Of a stretch of 64,000 nucleotides of DNA, positions 32,376 through 43,311 are shown one piece after another. The notes under the pieces are model-generated. The model saw nothing but the letters and a program-made list of their open reading frames with translations. It was not told where the DNA came from and made no database searches. Position 1 is the stretch's first letter; each line of letters starts with the position of its first letter. Source of the stretch: Prillingera fragicola (taxonomy: Eukaryota > Basidiomycota > Tremellomycetes > Trichosporonales > Trichosporonaceae); contig BEDY01000003.1 of assembly GCA_002335605.1 (NCBI GenBank), forward strand, positions 620,001-684,000. The letters run 5' to 3'. The position numbers and the translations under genes are program-made.

Positions 32376-34433
32376 ATGGCCTCTTTGGCCACCGCGGCAA
32401 CGTCGGCTAACGCTATTCACGTTCTCCGCCTCGTCCTTTCAGGCAGGGCCAGCGCAGCGCGCTCCTTTTCAACAGCCGCCCTCGCCTTGCCAGCTCGGTC
32501 GCATTCGGCCTTTGCCTCGGCGCACAGCACAACGACCGCGCCTTCGCCAGTTGTCGACTTTTTGGAACGCGAAGACACAGAGTATGAGGGTGCAGCAGCC
32601 TTTTTACCGTCACGCCCATCAACACATCCTGACCCGATTCCATGGCCTACACTTTTCAGCCATGCAGAAGCGCCGCCTCCTGCGGTTCAGCGTCAGCGGC
32701 CATGCGATTTGCTTGCGCGGTACGCGGCAGACGGCAGCTTGGATGAAGCCCGAAAGGTCTTTGATGAGTTGTGCGAGCTCCATGTCAACGTCTTGCCGCG
32801 CCAAGTGTACCTGTCCGCCGCCGCGGCCAGCCTCGCACCGACAGAGCAAGGTCGCGCCAACTTTCTGTTCTGGCTGGAGCTGATTCCTAATCGCCCAGCA
32901 ATGAAAAACAATCCGACGCTCAAGGCGACTTGGGCCCCTGTCCTGAATCAGCTATTGGCAGAGCATCTGGATCCTGCCTTCCTTAGCAAGTTCCTCCTCA
33001 TTGCCGGGCGGAAGGGTCTCCTTCCCACTGTCTTTCCCCCTTTGATGGCAGCATTGGCCCTGACAGCGCCTCCGGACGTCACCGAGGGACTGGTAGACGG
33101 TGCAATCACCGCCTATGTGAAATCGACTACTAGCTCGAGCTCGACGTCTGATCGCGCCGAGGAGTTTCGGAAACTCGTGGCTCAACAAACCCGCGACTGG
33201 TGGAACCTTTATCTGCGCAGCTTGGCGCTAGCGGGCTGGGAAGAGAGTGCGTACGCATTGCTCATCTCCCCACCAGAAGGTATTCGTTGGACGCGCTTCA
33301 CGCGCGCCGTCGTTCTGGGCGAAGACCTCGAACGTCGCGATCGTGCCGTCACCAAGCGCGCCGAGGCCACGGCCAAGAACGCTGCCGCGGACCCCCTCTT
33401 GCAAATTTTGGAAACTCCAACGCCCGATGAAGCGTCTCTTGCGCATCGCATGCAGTCGGCTCTGGACCCAGACGCCCTTCCTTCTGTTGCCAAGCTCGCG
33501 CGTATCCAGCGCGAGCTTCTGGCCAGGAGCGGAGAGGAGCGGCTCCTTGCCCGATTCCGCCAGCGCTTCTGCCACCCTCCGACTACTCATGGTCGCAATG
33601 CGCCTACTGTCAACGAGATGTGGTGGTGGCATGCGTCTATCATCCGTCATGCCGAGAATAAAGAGCACGAGGAAGCGGTCCGCACGTTCAGGAAACGATT
33701 CCTCTGGATCGGTCTGCCCAAAACCAATGTCGGAACCCTTCCAGAGACTACAAGCGCGTCCAAACGAGCGCTACGCTTGCCTACTATCAAGGTCATTACC
33801 TCAGTGCTTCCGTCGATTCTCACACTTCTGCCGCCCCCGGACGCTGTGGCTTACCACGCCGCCTATCTCGCGACTGTGAACCAATTGCCAAGGTCCTTGG
33901 CACCAACGCCGTTCACACATCTTGCCTTTGTGCGCAATATTGCACACCGCCTGGGTCCTGCATCTGCGAGTCGCCTCGTTACGGACACGGTAGCCCTTGG
34001 TCTCGACCCGGGAGAGCCCGCATGGAACGCGCTGCTCCTCAGCTTCACCGGCCGAGGCCAGACTGAGACCGCGTCCGAGATCCTGCAGGCCATGGAGCTC
34101 AACACCCCGCTTAGCAAGGCCACCAACCCACTCCGCATGCCGCGCCCCAGCGCCAAGACCTACTCTGGTCTGGTTCGTTTGTGCATGACGCATGGTCGGC
34201 GCAATGAGGCGCGCTTCTTTCTTGCGCGTTTCAAAACGTTTCTCGAGCAGTCGGAGTCCTCCACGGGTCACCAGCCCACTGCCGTTGAGCGTGACCAGTT
34301 TGCGCACGCCGAGGAGGTGGTGACGAAGATTGCAAAGAGCAACAGTTCAAAGAAGGGGAGTATGAAGGAGCAGCGTAAGAGCACCAAGGAGGTCGAGCAC
34401 ACGGTGGAGGAAACCATACGCGCCACAGGATGA
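32376..34433 (+). CDS. PPR-like mitochondrial protein
   Basis: A single exon of 685 aa from ATG at 32376. The frame is open further upstream to 32214, but that part overlaps the CUL3 divergent promoter. The start MASLATAATSANAIHVLRLV followed by GRASAARSFSTAALALPARS is a classic mitochondrial presequence. Residues ~150-200 and ~580-650 show helix pairs of pentatricopeptide type: LLARYAADGSLDEARKVFDE, then WNALLLSFTGRGQTETASEI and TYSGLVRLCMTHGRRNEARF. The middle is helical without clear repeats. Fungal PPR proteins bind organellar RNA for processing, stability or translation. The exact target cannot be read from sequence. The C-terminus is Lys/Ser-rich. Confidence 0.7.
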   Translation: MASLATAATSANAIHVLRLVLSGRASAARSFSTAALALPARSHSAFASAHSTTTAPSPVVDFLEREDTEYEGAAAFLPSRPSTHPDPIPWPTLFSHAEAPPPAVQRQRPCDLLARYAADGSLDEARKVFDELCELHVNVLPRQVYLSAAAASLAPTEQGRANFLFWLELIPNRPAMKNNPTLKATWAPVLNQLLAEHLDPAFLSKFLLIAGRKGLLPTVFPPLMAALALTAPPDVTEGLVDGAITAYVKSTTSSSSTSDRAEEFRKLVAQQTRDWWNLYLRSLALAGWEESAYALLISPPEGIRWTRFTRAVVLGEDLERRDRAVTKRAEATAKNAAADPLLQILETPTPDEASLAHRMQSALDPDALPSVAKLARIQRELLARSGEERLLARFRQRFCHPPTTHGRNAPTVNEMWWWHASIIRHAENKEHEEAVRTFRKRFLWIGLPKTNVGTLPETTSASKRALRLPTIKVITSVLPSILTLLPPPDAVAYHAAYLATVNQLPRSLAPTPFTHLAFVRNIAHRLGPASASRLVTDTVALGLDPGEPAWNALLLSFTGRGQTETASEILQAMELNTPLSKATNPLRMPRPSAKTYSGLVRLCMTHGRRNEARFFLARFKTFLEQSESSTGHQPTAVERDQFAHAEEVVTKIAKSNSSKKGSMKEQRKSTKEVEHTVEETIRATG

Positions 34434-34527
34434 GATTCTACGGAGGGCGAGGGAGGTGTAGCAGGCATTCTCAACATCATCACATTGCATATGCATTTTA
34501 CGCATCCTATCTTACATCCCACTGACA

Positions 34528-36161
34528 CTATTCTCTGACCGCTTTCCTACTCATCTTCGCCATCCAGCGACGGAACATCCCATCCCGCTTCTTGTTCGGC
34601 GTCCCGTTCCACCAAACCTCGTGGGCATAGGTACCACCACAGGTCTGCTTGTTGTTGCCGGGGCACTTCTGGGTACACATTCCCGGGAACACTGGCGCCC
34701 TCTGCGACAGCTTGCTGCCGCAAGTACACCTCCACGAGTTGTATGTGCCGAGACGCTCCATGGCGGCAAAGCTGAAGCCCTTGGCGGTGCACTGCGCAGT
34801 GCACTTGTCGCGCGTGAGGCCAGTGTTGTCGTAGAACTCGTACTGCGAGCCTTCAAAGAGGATGCCATCGTTGAAGCACTGGAGGTAGCGCCACCCATTG
34901 CCGGCGGGCCACTTGAACGCGCGCTGGTCGGCTGCGGCCGCCATCGTGGGGCCCATGGGGGCCTTGAGGGGGTTGACGTTGAGGCCGGGCACGGGGGGGT
35001 TGCAGGTGGGCTTGGGACCGGTTCCCCAGACGGGGTTGCAGCCGGGGAGGGCCGAGACGGGGACCTTCTCCTGGAAGGGGACGGGCTCCTGGAGGACACC
35101 AGCTGCGGGCTTGCAGTTGTTGGCAGCGTTGGTGTTCCAGTGCGGCGCGAAAACTGAACATTTCTCGATCGGGATCTCGCCGTTGGGCAGGTCGATGCAG
35201 GAGCCGCTGGTTTGGAGCGCCTTGGTGAGGAGGTTCATGTCCCAGCCATTGACAAAGTCGCCGTGGAAGCCGAAGCCGGTCGTGTCACCGAATGACCAGA
35301 TGAGGTGCTTGTCGACGGGCACGCCGGGGGCGACCTCCTCGGTCATGAAGGTGGACTCGATGAGGATCTGGGGGATGCGCACAGGGTGCGAGAACGGGCA
35401 CTGTCCGTCCTGGAGGCCAACACCCGGAGCATTAGGGTTGGCGTTGGTGGGGTAAACAAGGTGGCTGCGGTCGTCGGCCCAGAGACGCTTCCCGTCCCAG
35501 CATTGGGGGAACCAGATCTCAGCCTTGAAGCCCATAGGGCAGGAGCGGCCGTTGCAGTTGAAGCCCTTGCACTCGTCCGTGTTCAGATCCTTGCGGACGC
35601 ACGCGGTGCGGACTTGCGGAGTCCATGACTTTTGGTTCATGTTTCCACCGACTGCGCGGAGTCCCGGTGGGAAAGGGGCGACGCGCTCGGCCTCAGAGTT
35701 GCGAGCGAGGCGGTAGTAGAACCGGAACTGGACGCGCATAGGGGTGAACTTTTTGGCAGCCTTTTCGTCATACCAGTACAGCTGGGGGAGCCAGTAGTTG
35801 GACTTGTCGACTTGGAGACCAAGCGAGGAGCATTGGGCTGACTTGTACAGGTCAAAGTTGTAGCCAGCACGGAAGTTGGAGCCACCTGGCGGCTGTCAGC
35901 CTCGGACGGATTGGCACACAGTGATCGACGCAGGCACCTCCATCAAGTGGCAAGTGGACCACCTCCACCACACATGTCAAACTCACCGAATACGCGGTGC
36001 AAGTGGCTTGACTGGGCGTTAGGTGACAGGATGGGGTCAAGCTGCTCTGTAACGAGCGTAGGCGCGTAGTCCAAGTGCCAGGCATCGATGGCGGCTGCAG
36101 GCAGGATGAACACCACCAAGGTCACCCAAAGGGCAACAAGAGGGTTTATGCCACTCCTCAT
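34528..36161 (-). CDS. Secreted DUF1996 and WSC domain protein
   Basis: Two exons (minus), 36161-35987 and 35885-34528, with a 101-nt intron, encode 510 aa. The first ~26 residues form a signal peptide (VALWVTLVVFILPAAAIDA). A DUF1996 domain follows: SSHLHRVFGGSNF across the splice, CPMGFKAEIWFPQCWDG, WSFGDTTGFGFHGDFVNGWD. After a Pro-rich linker near residue 320-340 comes a WSC-type module with eight cysteines (GWRYLQCFNDG; CTAQCTAKGFSFAAMERLG; CTCGSKL; CPGNNKQTCGG). WSC modules bind cell-wall polysaccharide; DUF1996 is a fungal secreted domain of unknown activity. The tail (KKRDGMFRRW) is basic with no GPI signal seen. It is likely a wall-associated or extracellular protein. Confidence 0.85.
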
Positions 36162-37973
36162 GTCTGTCGATGATATATCTACGCAGGAGTTCTAGATAAT
36201 TCAAGCTCTAGTGGTAGTGTTTGAGAGAGCTGTGAGACTGTTCATAGCTCTTCTTGGAGGGGCTTTTATAGACGTTTGGTGAGGGATGGCCGCCACAGTA
36301 ACCTCGTGCAACACAACGATGGTAGCGGCATGAGGCCTCCCGAGGACAGGCCCCCGGTCATGTACCTTCCTGTGTGGCAATTCAAGGGCAATACGGCATC
36401 GGGAGGCGTGGAGTAGCGATATCACAGCCATAGACCACATGAGTCTCCTCATTGTTGATGAGACGAAGTGGCAGAGTTGCCGTCACACGATTGTACCACA
36501 ACTGGCTGGTCCAGCTTGGCCCAGTGCATCCTGTCCTGTAGCTCAGCGGCAGTGTCAAACAGCCCCTAGTCAGGACTCGGTAAGCTTTCGGTTCCGCCCT
36601 AATGCAGATAGGAATATAAAGTTACGGCCCGATAGAGCATGTTGAACGCGTAAGTGGAGCATACTTTGCGGGCCTGACGGCGAATGAAATTCGGTCCTGA
36701 ACCTTCACGGCGAATGAAGCAGTGACGGTGAATGATTGATGGTAGGCACCAGTGCTGCTCGTTGTCCACATCAGTGAGTGATTCATTCATGCGACGCTAT
36801 CTCCTGTCCTGAAACGGCCCTGCCCATGTTCTGTGCCTACATATCACGTTAGGAATCGAGAATCCAGCTCTGTTTCCGGCACGCGCAGAGCCTCGTGCAA
36901 GACGAGACCGGCTCAGCGGGAAGAGATCGTCTGCAAAGGGTGCTACCGTGTGCCAGAGGAAGAGTGCGTGGTCGTCAAAGTTGATGCGAGTTATTGCTAC
37001 TTCCGAAACGCGCTTGCCAGGCTGAAGCTCACCTTGGGTCTTTTCAGCTGCAGCTGTGGGTATGGCAGCCCTTCTCTTCTGTTCCGCGTCTGGCAGTCTA
37101 CCTCATCGGTGCGTCACAGAGTATTCTGGAGAGCACTGTCTCGGTGCCTTTGTTGGCAACCGTGTTCCATCCCTAAGCGGCCACAGCGACGCGTTCCTTT
37201 GCGAACGCCGCTGACATGTTGTCGTCAGTCGCGTCCATTACTTTGCAGGTCCAAACTCTGAGGCCGATAGCCTACATTTCAGAAACTGTATCTCTAAACC
37301 TTGTCTGTGCCCTTGTCACGTTGGCCTGAGCATGCGGTCGCATAATTCTCACAGCAGCGGAGCTGGTGAAGACTTCATAGACCTCTGCGTGAATACATGT
37401 GCACCAGATATTCCCGCGGGAGGCTCGACCCGCCTCCCATTGCTCAGCTTACGGCATGGCTGCGTCTCTCATGCATGGCAATGTGTGGGCCATAGGGTCG
37501 ATATCGCGAGGGGCAACTACGGCGGCTGTTGACAGGAGACAGAATCGAGTTGCCAGCCTCATTCAATCTGTGATGAACCTCGCTGAAGGTTTTATTCCCT
37601 CCCGAACCAGACTCGTGACTTGCACACAATGGGACAGGAGTCTTCCCCCCTACAGTGCGCAATCACCTGGCGAGGGATTCGAACATACATACCTCCATTG
37701 CATTCAGGTGACTTCCAGGTGAGCGTAAGTCAGCGCTGGCAACGAGATCATGGACAAGAATTATAATAAATTAATTCTGCCACACATCACGTCTGCACTG
37801 ACGGTTCAACCACGTCGCCAAATCTGCTAGCGGATGAACCACAATTGATGTGCCAAGATTATAACGCTGTACACATTGCATTCGTGCGTCCTGCTTGTAC
37901 CTCGAGCAGACTGGAATAGTTGCGCGCCCCCAATGAACCGTCATAGAGCTGCAGGTGAGCTCAACAACATCAA
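36162..37973. other. Gene-poor 1.8 kb intergenic region
   Basis: Between the secreted WSC gene and tRNA-Arg. Short ORFs (longest 142 codons at 36833-37261) lack motifs. Three partial copies of a GGCGAATGAA-like decamer occur at about 36680-36735. Two tRNA-like boxes were checked and rejected. The stretch 37740-37870 is AT-richer than average. Confidence 0.5.
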
Positions 37974-38053
37974 GGTCGCGTGGCCCAATGGCAAGGCGTC
38001 TGACTACGACTACTGTATATCAGGAGATCGCGGGTTCGATCCCCGTCGTGACC
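37974..38053 (+). tRNA. tRNA-Arg(ACG) with 9-nt intron
   Basis: The gene folds as a cloverleaf: acceptor stem GGTCGCG (37974-37980) with CGTGACC (38047-38053), including one G-U; D arm GGCCCAATGGC; anticodon stem TCTGA with TCAGG; T arm GCGGG-TTCGATC-CCCGT. The anticodon loop is CTACGA plus A, interrupted after the base 3' of the anticodon by nine bases (38010-38018), the canonical position for tRNA introns. The anticodon ACG (38006-38008) decodes CGU/CGC/CGA after inosine modification. Internal promoter boxes A (TGGCCCAATGG) and B (GGTTCGATCCC) are present. The mature length without intron is 71 nt before CCA addition. The identity agrees with fungal tRNA-Arg(ACG), which shares the D arm and loop. 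Confidence 0.93.
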
Positions 38054-38058
38054 TTTTT
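38054..38058 (+). terminator. RNA polymerase III terminator of tRNA-Arg
   Basis: A run of five T directly follows the tRNA 3' end, the usual Pol III stop signal. Confidence 0.85.
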
Positions 38059-38380
38059 GCATGCAATGCATGCTGTTATCACCTTTTGCTGCTCTTGCAA
38101 GCAGTTGAGAAACGTTCATGAAGAGGCAAGAAGATGCAGACGTGTGGCCGTGTGGCACGGCCAAGTGAGACCTATGGGAACATGTTTTGTATTACATAAG
38201 ACGGAACAGTCACCACCTCCACCTCACATTGTTGACGATTACCCATTTGAGGATTCACTACTTCTCTCTCAACAGCACCAGCAGCCCACTCACCGTTCCT
38301 CTAACACTCGAGGTTTGCCTTTTGGAGTCGAAAGCACATTTAAACCCCCCCCCCCTCGAAACCCTCAATCTGTCGCCACC
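38059..38380. promoter_or_regulatory. Promoter and 5' leader of the GPATCH11-like gene
   Basis: 322 bases between the tRNA terminator and the ATG. It is CA/CT-rich with a TTTAAA at about 38339-38344 followed directly by eleven C (38345-38355), and a Kozak-like GCCACC before ATG. Pol III activity at the tRNA could affect this promoter; that is speculation. Confidence 0.4.
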
Positions 38381-39741
38381 ATGTCGGACTCGGAAGACGA
38401 CTTCATGTCGGACAAGTTCCTCACCGAGGCTCCAGCCCAGGAGAAGACCTACACCGCGCGCCGCTCTACACAACAGCTAAAGTCGATGCGCAAGGGCCAT
38501 GCCAAGAACATGGCCACACTTCGCGAAATCGAAGAGTCGCGCCGGCGGGAGGGGCTGAACAAGTCGCTCTTCGATGACATTCCCTCGGGCAGCGCAAGTC
38601 CGAGCGGAAGCGCAGGGCCGTCTGCTCCGAGCGGAACAGGTGTGGATGCCGGCAAGAGCAAGGCGATGGACCTCATGATGAAGATGGGCTGGAAGGTTGG
38701 AGAGGGCCTGGGTCGTCGTCGTAGCGCGTCGCCGGAGCGCAAGGACGGATCTGGAGCTGCTCCGAGGGAGCGCGACGATGACGCACCCCGCGGTGGGATC
38801 GGAAGCGCAGCGAGGATGGCCAAGCAGGAGCCGATCAGGATCTCCATGTGGGCTGGTGAGTTACAGCATGGCACAGGAGGACAGGAACTGACATCACAGG
38901 CCGCAAGGGACTAGCAGCGCGTTCACCATCACCACCTCCTCTTCGCTCGCGTACCGATCCAGACTATCTGCCAGAAGCGCGCCTCGAGCAGCTTGCGAAG
39001 GAAGCTGAGAGCTTCCGCGGCCAGCGCGGTGCGGACGAGAAGCATCGTGATGCGCAGCGCAAAGCTGCCAAGGCCCGCGAGCTACTCGTGCAGTACGACG
39101 CCGAGCGCGGTGTCAAGGTATGTCCTCCCCTGACTGTCAGACGAGAACATGGCTAACATGATAGTTCCACCCCCTACACGCCCAACCCGAACACCCCGAA
39201 GCCCTCCCCCGCCCCCTCCGCGACCTAATCTACCCCGCCGACGCCTCCCGCTCTCCCAGCCCAGTCCTCGAGGCAGCACCCCGCGCCGATCCTACAGTCT
39301 CGACGGGCGCGCGGTTCGGCAAGGCACTGAACATGAATGCTGCTGAGCGGCTGCGTGCACAGATGCGGAGGGAGATGTTGAGCGAAATTGGCGCGCAGGG
39401 CGAGGAGGAGGATGGGGAGGATATCAAGTTTGGTGTGCCTGCTGTGGACAAGGAGGGGGTCGCCGACGTCGAGGAGAAGGAGGAAGGCGAGGAGCCAGAT
39501 TGGGCCGAGCTCGTGAGCGGTACCAAGCGTGTGTTGGCTATGACTGTGAGTGTCTAGTCGTGTGATCTGCTGTACTCGGGCGTCACGCTGACGACCGCAG
39601 GCCGAGGAACACCTCGCATACCTTGTCTCGCAGCTCCGGGACGAGCACCGATTCTGCTTCTGGTGCGCGTACAAGTATCCCAGCTTTGAGGAGATGGACG
39701 GGCCCGGAGGGTGTCCTGGAGAGGAAGAGGATGATCACTAG
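38381..39741 (+). CDS. G-patch domain protein, GPATCH11 (CCDC75) type
   Basis: Four exons, 38381-38855, 38900-39117, 39165-39545 and 39601-39741, encode 404 aa. The N-terminus is acidic (SDSEDDFMSDKFL). A G-patch begins near residue 90 (MMKMGWKVGEGLGRR) and continues over the first intron into QEPIRISMWAGRKGL, in the usual GPATCH11 order. A Lys/Arg/Glu coiled-coil region follows, then the C-terminal DUF4187 module: EHLAYLVSQLRDEHRFCFWC, then CPGEEEDDH as the last residues. G-patch proteins often activate DEAH-box RNA helicases; GPATCH11 is spliceosome-linked in animals. The last exon's short splice (GTGAGT...CTGACGACCGCAG) is needed to reach the conserved tail, so the structure is well supported. 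Confidence 0.9.
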
Positions 39742-39987
39742 AGGCGGACAGCCATTTGTCCGTGCAACAAATGCAGCAGCCCGTCACGCGACAGTCTCAC
39801 AGTTGTCCCATCCAGAGTCCTCGCCTCTCGTTGCTCTGTCCCCATCCGCCCCTCATTGCACTGTCAGTGTTCATGATCCAGTGGCCAATGCAACGTTGCA
39901 GCTAGAGCACAAAATGCAAGCGCGTCTATCCCATGTGTCAGTCATACAGTGCATCCACATGCCGCCATCCAAATGAGGTGAAGAGGA

Positions 39988-40921
39988 TTACGAACGGGGC
40001 TTCTCCCTGAATATCGTTAGCAATTTATTCCACGCAAACGTTGTCCAGCAATACGCACTTCTTCTCCTTCCAGAGAGCGAGGAGACCGACACCCGAGACC
40101 TTGACGACCTTGAAACGGACACCGGGAATGTCTCCCTTGGCCTTTCCGCGGCGACCGAAGCCGGAGATGAGAACCTCGTCGTTCTCGTCGGTGAAGTTGA
40201 GACAACCGTCGTTGGGGACGAAGGCGGTGACCTTCTTGCCGTTCTTGATGAGCTGGACACGGACACACTTGCGAATAGCAGAGTTGGGCTGCTTGGCCTC
40301 AACACCGACCTGCGTGGGTTAGCCAAAAGCTCGTTCACCATGTCTTGCGCGCGCAGACGAAAGAGAGCTGGTGACGCTGGCGACGACACACAACAACAGC
40401 AGGCATGGCAGAGTCTGTCTCTCACTCCTTCCTGGGTCGTCCACCCTGCCTCAAAAACTCTTCGCCCCCGACAGCTTCCACCTCAGACCAACGTCTAAGA
40501 CCTGTCATGCCATGCCAATGCCTGCTCCAGCTCTCTCCTGCCTGCACCGCGGCTGCGGTGCTCACCTTCTCAAGGACAATGCCCTTGGCGTGCGACGAAC
40601 CACCGGTAGGCGAGGTCTTGTAGAACTTGCCGAGGGCGCGCTTGTTGTAGTCCTTGTCGGCCCAACGGTTCTCGCGACGCGAGGTGCGGAGCTTACGGGC
40701 GGCCTGGATACCACGGGGCTTGTTCGCTGTAAGAGGAATCACGGTTCATCATTGTTTCGAAAGAGGAGAGGGTAGGATTTGTCGATTGGGATTGGGATTG
40801 TGCGCGGACATGTCGCGGAGGGGGCATAAAGACGACGCGGAAACGGGGACAAGGACGAACGGAGCGGTGTGATCAGCGTCGTGTCTCTCGTTGCAGTTAT
40901 GCGTGTGCACTCACAACCCAT
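39988..40921 (-). CDS. RPS23: 40S ribosomal protein S23 (uS12)
   Basis: Four exons (minus): 40921-40915 (only 7 nt, ATGGGTT), 40726-40566, 40309-40059 and 40006-39988, encoding 145 aa, the exact yeast length. Motifs: [32 protein letters not shown], then [20 protein letters not shown] with the Pro that is hydroxylated in eukaryotes, [32 protein letters not shown] and the tail KEKKEKPRS. It sits in the 40S decoding centre. Introns 1 and 2 are 188 and 256 nt, far longer than the window's typical 35-55 nt, as often seen in ribosomal protein genes. No clear C/D or H/ACA snoRNA could be found in them by eye. It is divergent from the GGT-like gene. Confidence 0.97.
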
Positions 40922-41314
40922 TTTGACTAGTTGATGGATAGAGATGGACTTGACAATGACCTTGAAATTGCTACCCACCACGCACCCTGCACCCACCCAC
41001 CACCTGGTCGAGGGGCGCACCTGCCACAATAATGGTTCCGTCGTTCCATAACGGGATTTACGGAAATATTTCCAGTGGCACCATCGGAGTTTACGCTTAG
41101 GGGCGATAGTTTCGTCGTTGCAACACATCGGCCTCCACTTTCGGATATAGCCTCGGTTGTCGGCTGCGGGAGCCCCACTCCACTCCCCCACTTGCCCACC
41201 CATGCGGCCAGCTCCGAGAGATACCGAACTCCACGCGCATCTCAGTGGGCAGCATGTCTTGGCGAGCTAGACTTGGACTCTGCCCTCTCTTTCTCCTCTC
41301 CATCATCACTCACC
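40922..41314. promoter_or_regulatory. Divergent promoter region of RPS23 and the GGT-like gene
   Basis: 393 bases between the divergent ATGs. It contains a CCACCC/CACC-rich stretch at 40976-41003, CCGTTATGG near 41050 on the minus strand, and CT-rich sequence next to the GGT start. Specific factor sites are not assigned. Confidence 0.4.
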
Positions 41315-43311
41315 ATGTCTCCTATTGACCACTCGAAGCTGCACCCGGCGCACAGCCCGCAGTTTATGCACTTTCCGTCCCGTCGCTCCACAGTCTACTC
41401 GACAAAGGGAGCCATCGCCACATCCCAGCCTCTCGGTGGGTCGACAACTTGGCTGCTTTTGCTAACCCTTCAGCTGCCCAGGCTGGACTTGAGATTCTCA
41501 ACAAGGGTGGTAATGCTGGTTAGTATAACAATACACACGTAGGACCAGTGCTTATGCCACAGCCGATGCCGCCGTCGCCACCGCCGCGGCCCTCAACGTG
41601 ACGGAGCCGACGTGTACCGGCATTGGTGGAGGTGAGCTCCAATCACCCCCATGGCTAACCCACAGATGTATTTTGCCTCTTCTTTGACGCCAAGTCCAAG
41701 ACAGTCAAAGGCGTGAACGGATCTGGCCGCTCGCCCAAGGCGCTGACTCTGGAGCACCTCCGTAAACAGGGCATCACAGGGGACGTCGTGAGTCGCACTG
41801 TGCGGATTGTGTGGCAGCCACTGATACCTGACAGATTCCCCTCGACAACCTCAACTCGGTGACTGTTCCCGGAGCTGCTGCAGGCTGGTGCAAGACCATT
41901 GAGGAGTTTGGCTCTGGCCGCCTCAGCATGCCGGAGATTCTTGAGCCTGCCATTCGTATGGCCAAGGAGGGTGTGCCAGAGCACGAGCTCAACTCTAGCG
42001 CGTGGCATGCGCAGGAGAAGCTGGTCAAGAAGTGGCCAGGATGGAAGGAGTAAGTCGAGAGCCACAGGATTGCACTGACATTCAGGATGATGATGCCTGA
42101 CGGCAGCGTCCCTCTCGCCTCGCACATCATGACCCACCCGGAGCTGGCCGCGACCTTTGAGGCTATTGCCCAGCATGGCCCCAAGGGTTTCTACACTGGC
42201 CGCATTGCCCAGTCTATTGTCGACCTGATCCAGGACAACGGCGGTGTGATGACCATGGAGGACCTCGCCGGCTGCACGGCCGAAGTCACGCAGCCGATCA
42301 AGTACGACTTTAAAGCCACGGACGGAAACGGCCTGCGTCTATGGGAGTGTCCTCCCAACGGCCAAGGTCTCACAGCCCTTCTCGCCCTGGGCATCATTGA
42401 GGCTGTCGAAGACGTCCACGGCATTGACGTGCTGGAACTCGAGCACAACTCTGTAGAGTACCTGCACATTATCATTGAAGCCCTCCGCCTCGCCTTTGCC
42501 GACACGCAATACTATGTGACCGACCCCGAGTTCGAGTACGTGCCCGTTGACGAGCTCCTGAGCAAAGAATACCTCAAGTCCCGCGCTTCGCTTCTCGACC
42601 TCTCCAAATCCGGCGCACCCAAGCATGGCAACCCGGTAAACTCGAGCGACACAGTCTACCTCACCACAGCCGACAAGGAGGGCAATGCCTGCTCCTTCAT
42701 CGCCTCCAACTATGCAGGTTTCGGCACAGGTGCCGTCCCACCCGGCTGCGGGTTTACGCTCCAAAACCGTGGCTCGGGCTTCACCTTGCGCGAGGGACAC
42801 CCCAACAATGTCGCAGGCGGCAAGCGGCCGTACCACACCATCATCCCCGCAATGGTCACGCGCCCCGACGCAGCGACCGGCACCGAGGAGCTCGTCATGT
42901 CCTTTGGCGTCATGGGCGGATTCATGCAGCCCCAGGGACACGTGCAGGTGCTCCTCAACGCCCTCCGTGGCCTTACTCCCCAGGCTGCGCTCGACGCTCC
43001 CAGGTTTTGTATCTCGGCGGGGCTGCCGGATGCGAGCAAGAAGAATGACGCTGGCGACGTCAACTCGGAGATCTGGTTCGAGGAGGGTATTGACGAGGAA
43101 GTGGTGGACAAGCTTAGGAGTGAGTCTTTGCGGTGGGTATCAGGGCTGACAACTAGGTATGGGACACAAGTGTGAAGTCGCGCGTGGCTTTGCGCGCAAG
43201 ATTGCCGGCCGTGGACAAGTCATTACTGCTGTGCGTGACCCTAGTGGCCGCAATGTCTGGGCGGCGGGAAGTGACCTGCGCGGCGATGGGTGTGCCGTTG
43301 GACAGATCTAA
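41315..43311 (+). CDS. Gamma-glutamyltranspeptidase-family (YwrD/oxamate amidohydrolase-like) enzyme
   Basis: Seven exons: 41315-41435, 41474-41518, 41563-41631, 41666-41787, 41835-42049, 42086-43119 and 43157-43311, encoding 586 aa. Introns are 34-47 nt, among the shortest here. Motifs: [57 protein letters not shown], then the self-cleavage/catalytic region [20 protein letters not shown] where the Thr after Asp is the predicted nucleophile. The [18 protein letters not shown] and RPYHTIIPA blocks follow. This arrangement, without the classic THD-H box and without a signal peptide or membrane anchor, resembles the bacterial YwrD/HpxW branch rather than the secreted glutathione GGT. Ntn-hydrolase enzymes of this group cleave gamma-glutamyl or amide bonds; the substrate is uncertain. 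An intracellular location is inferred. Confidence 0.88.

Noticed and set aside
36533..36605. Plus-strand tRNA-like A box TAGCTCAGCGG
   Set aside because: No T arm or acceptor stem pairs with it; the downstream GGTTCCGCCC does not form a T loop.
36833..37261. 142-codon frame in the 36-38 kb gap
   Set aside because: Cys/Arg/Ser-rich, no motif, and no splice continuation.
37660..37745. Minus-strand tRNA candidate with a GTTCGAATCCC B-box
   Set aside because: The bases around the box (GTATG and CCCTC) cannot form a T stem, and no matching acceptor stem or A box at the right distance was found.
40310..40565. snoRNA inside the long RPS23 intron
   Set aside because: A CTGA-like D box is present but no RTGATGA C box or H/ACA hairpins were found by eye.
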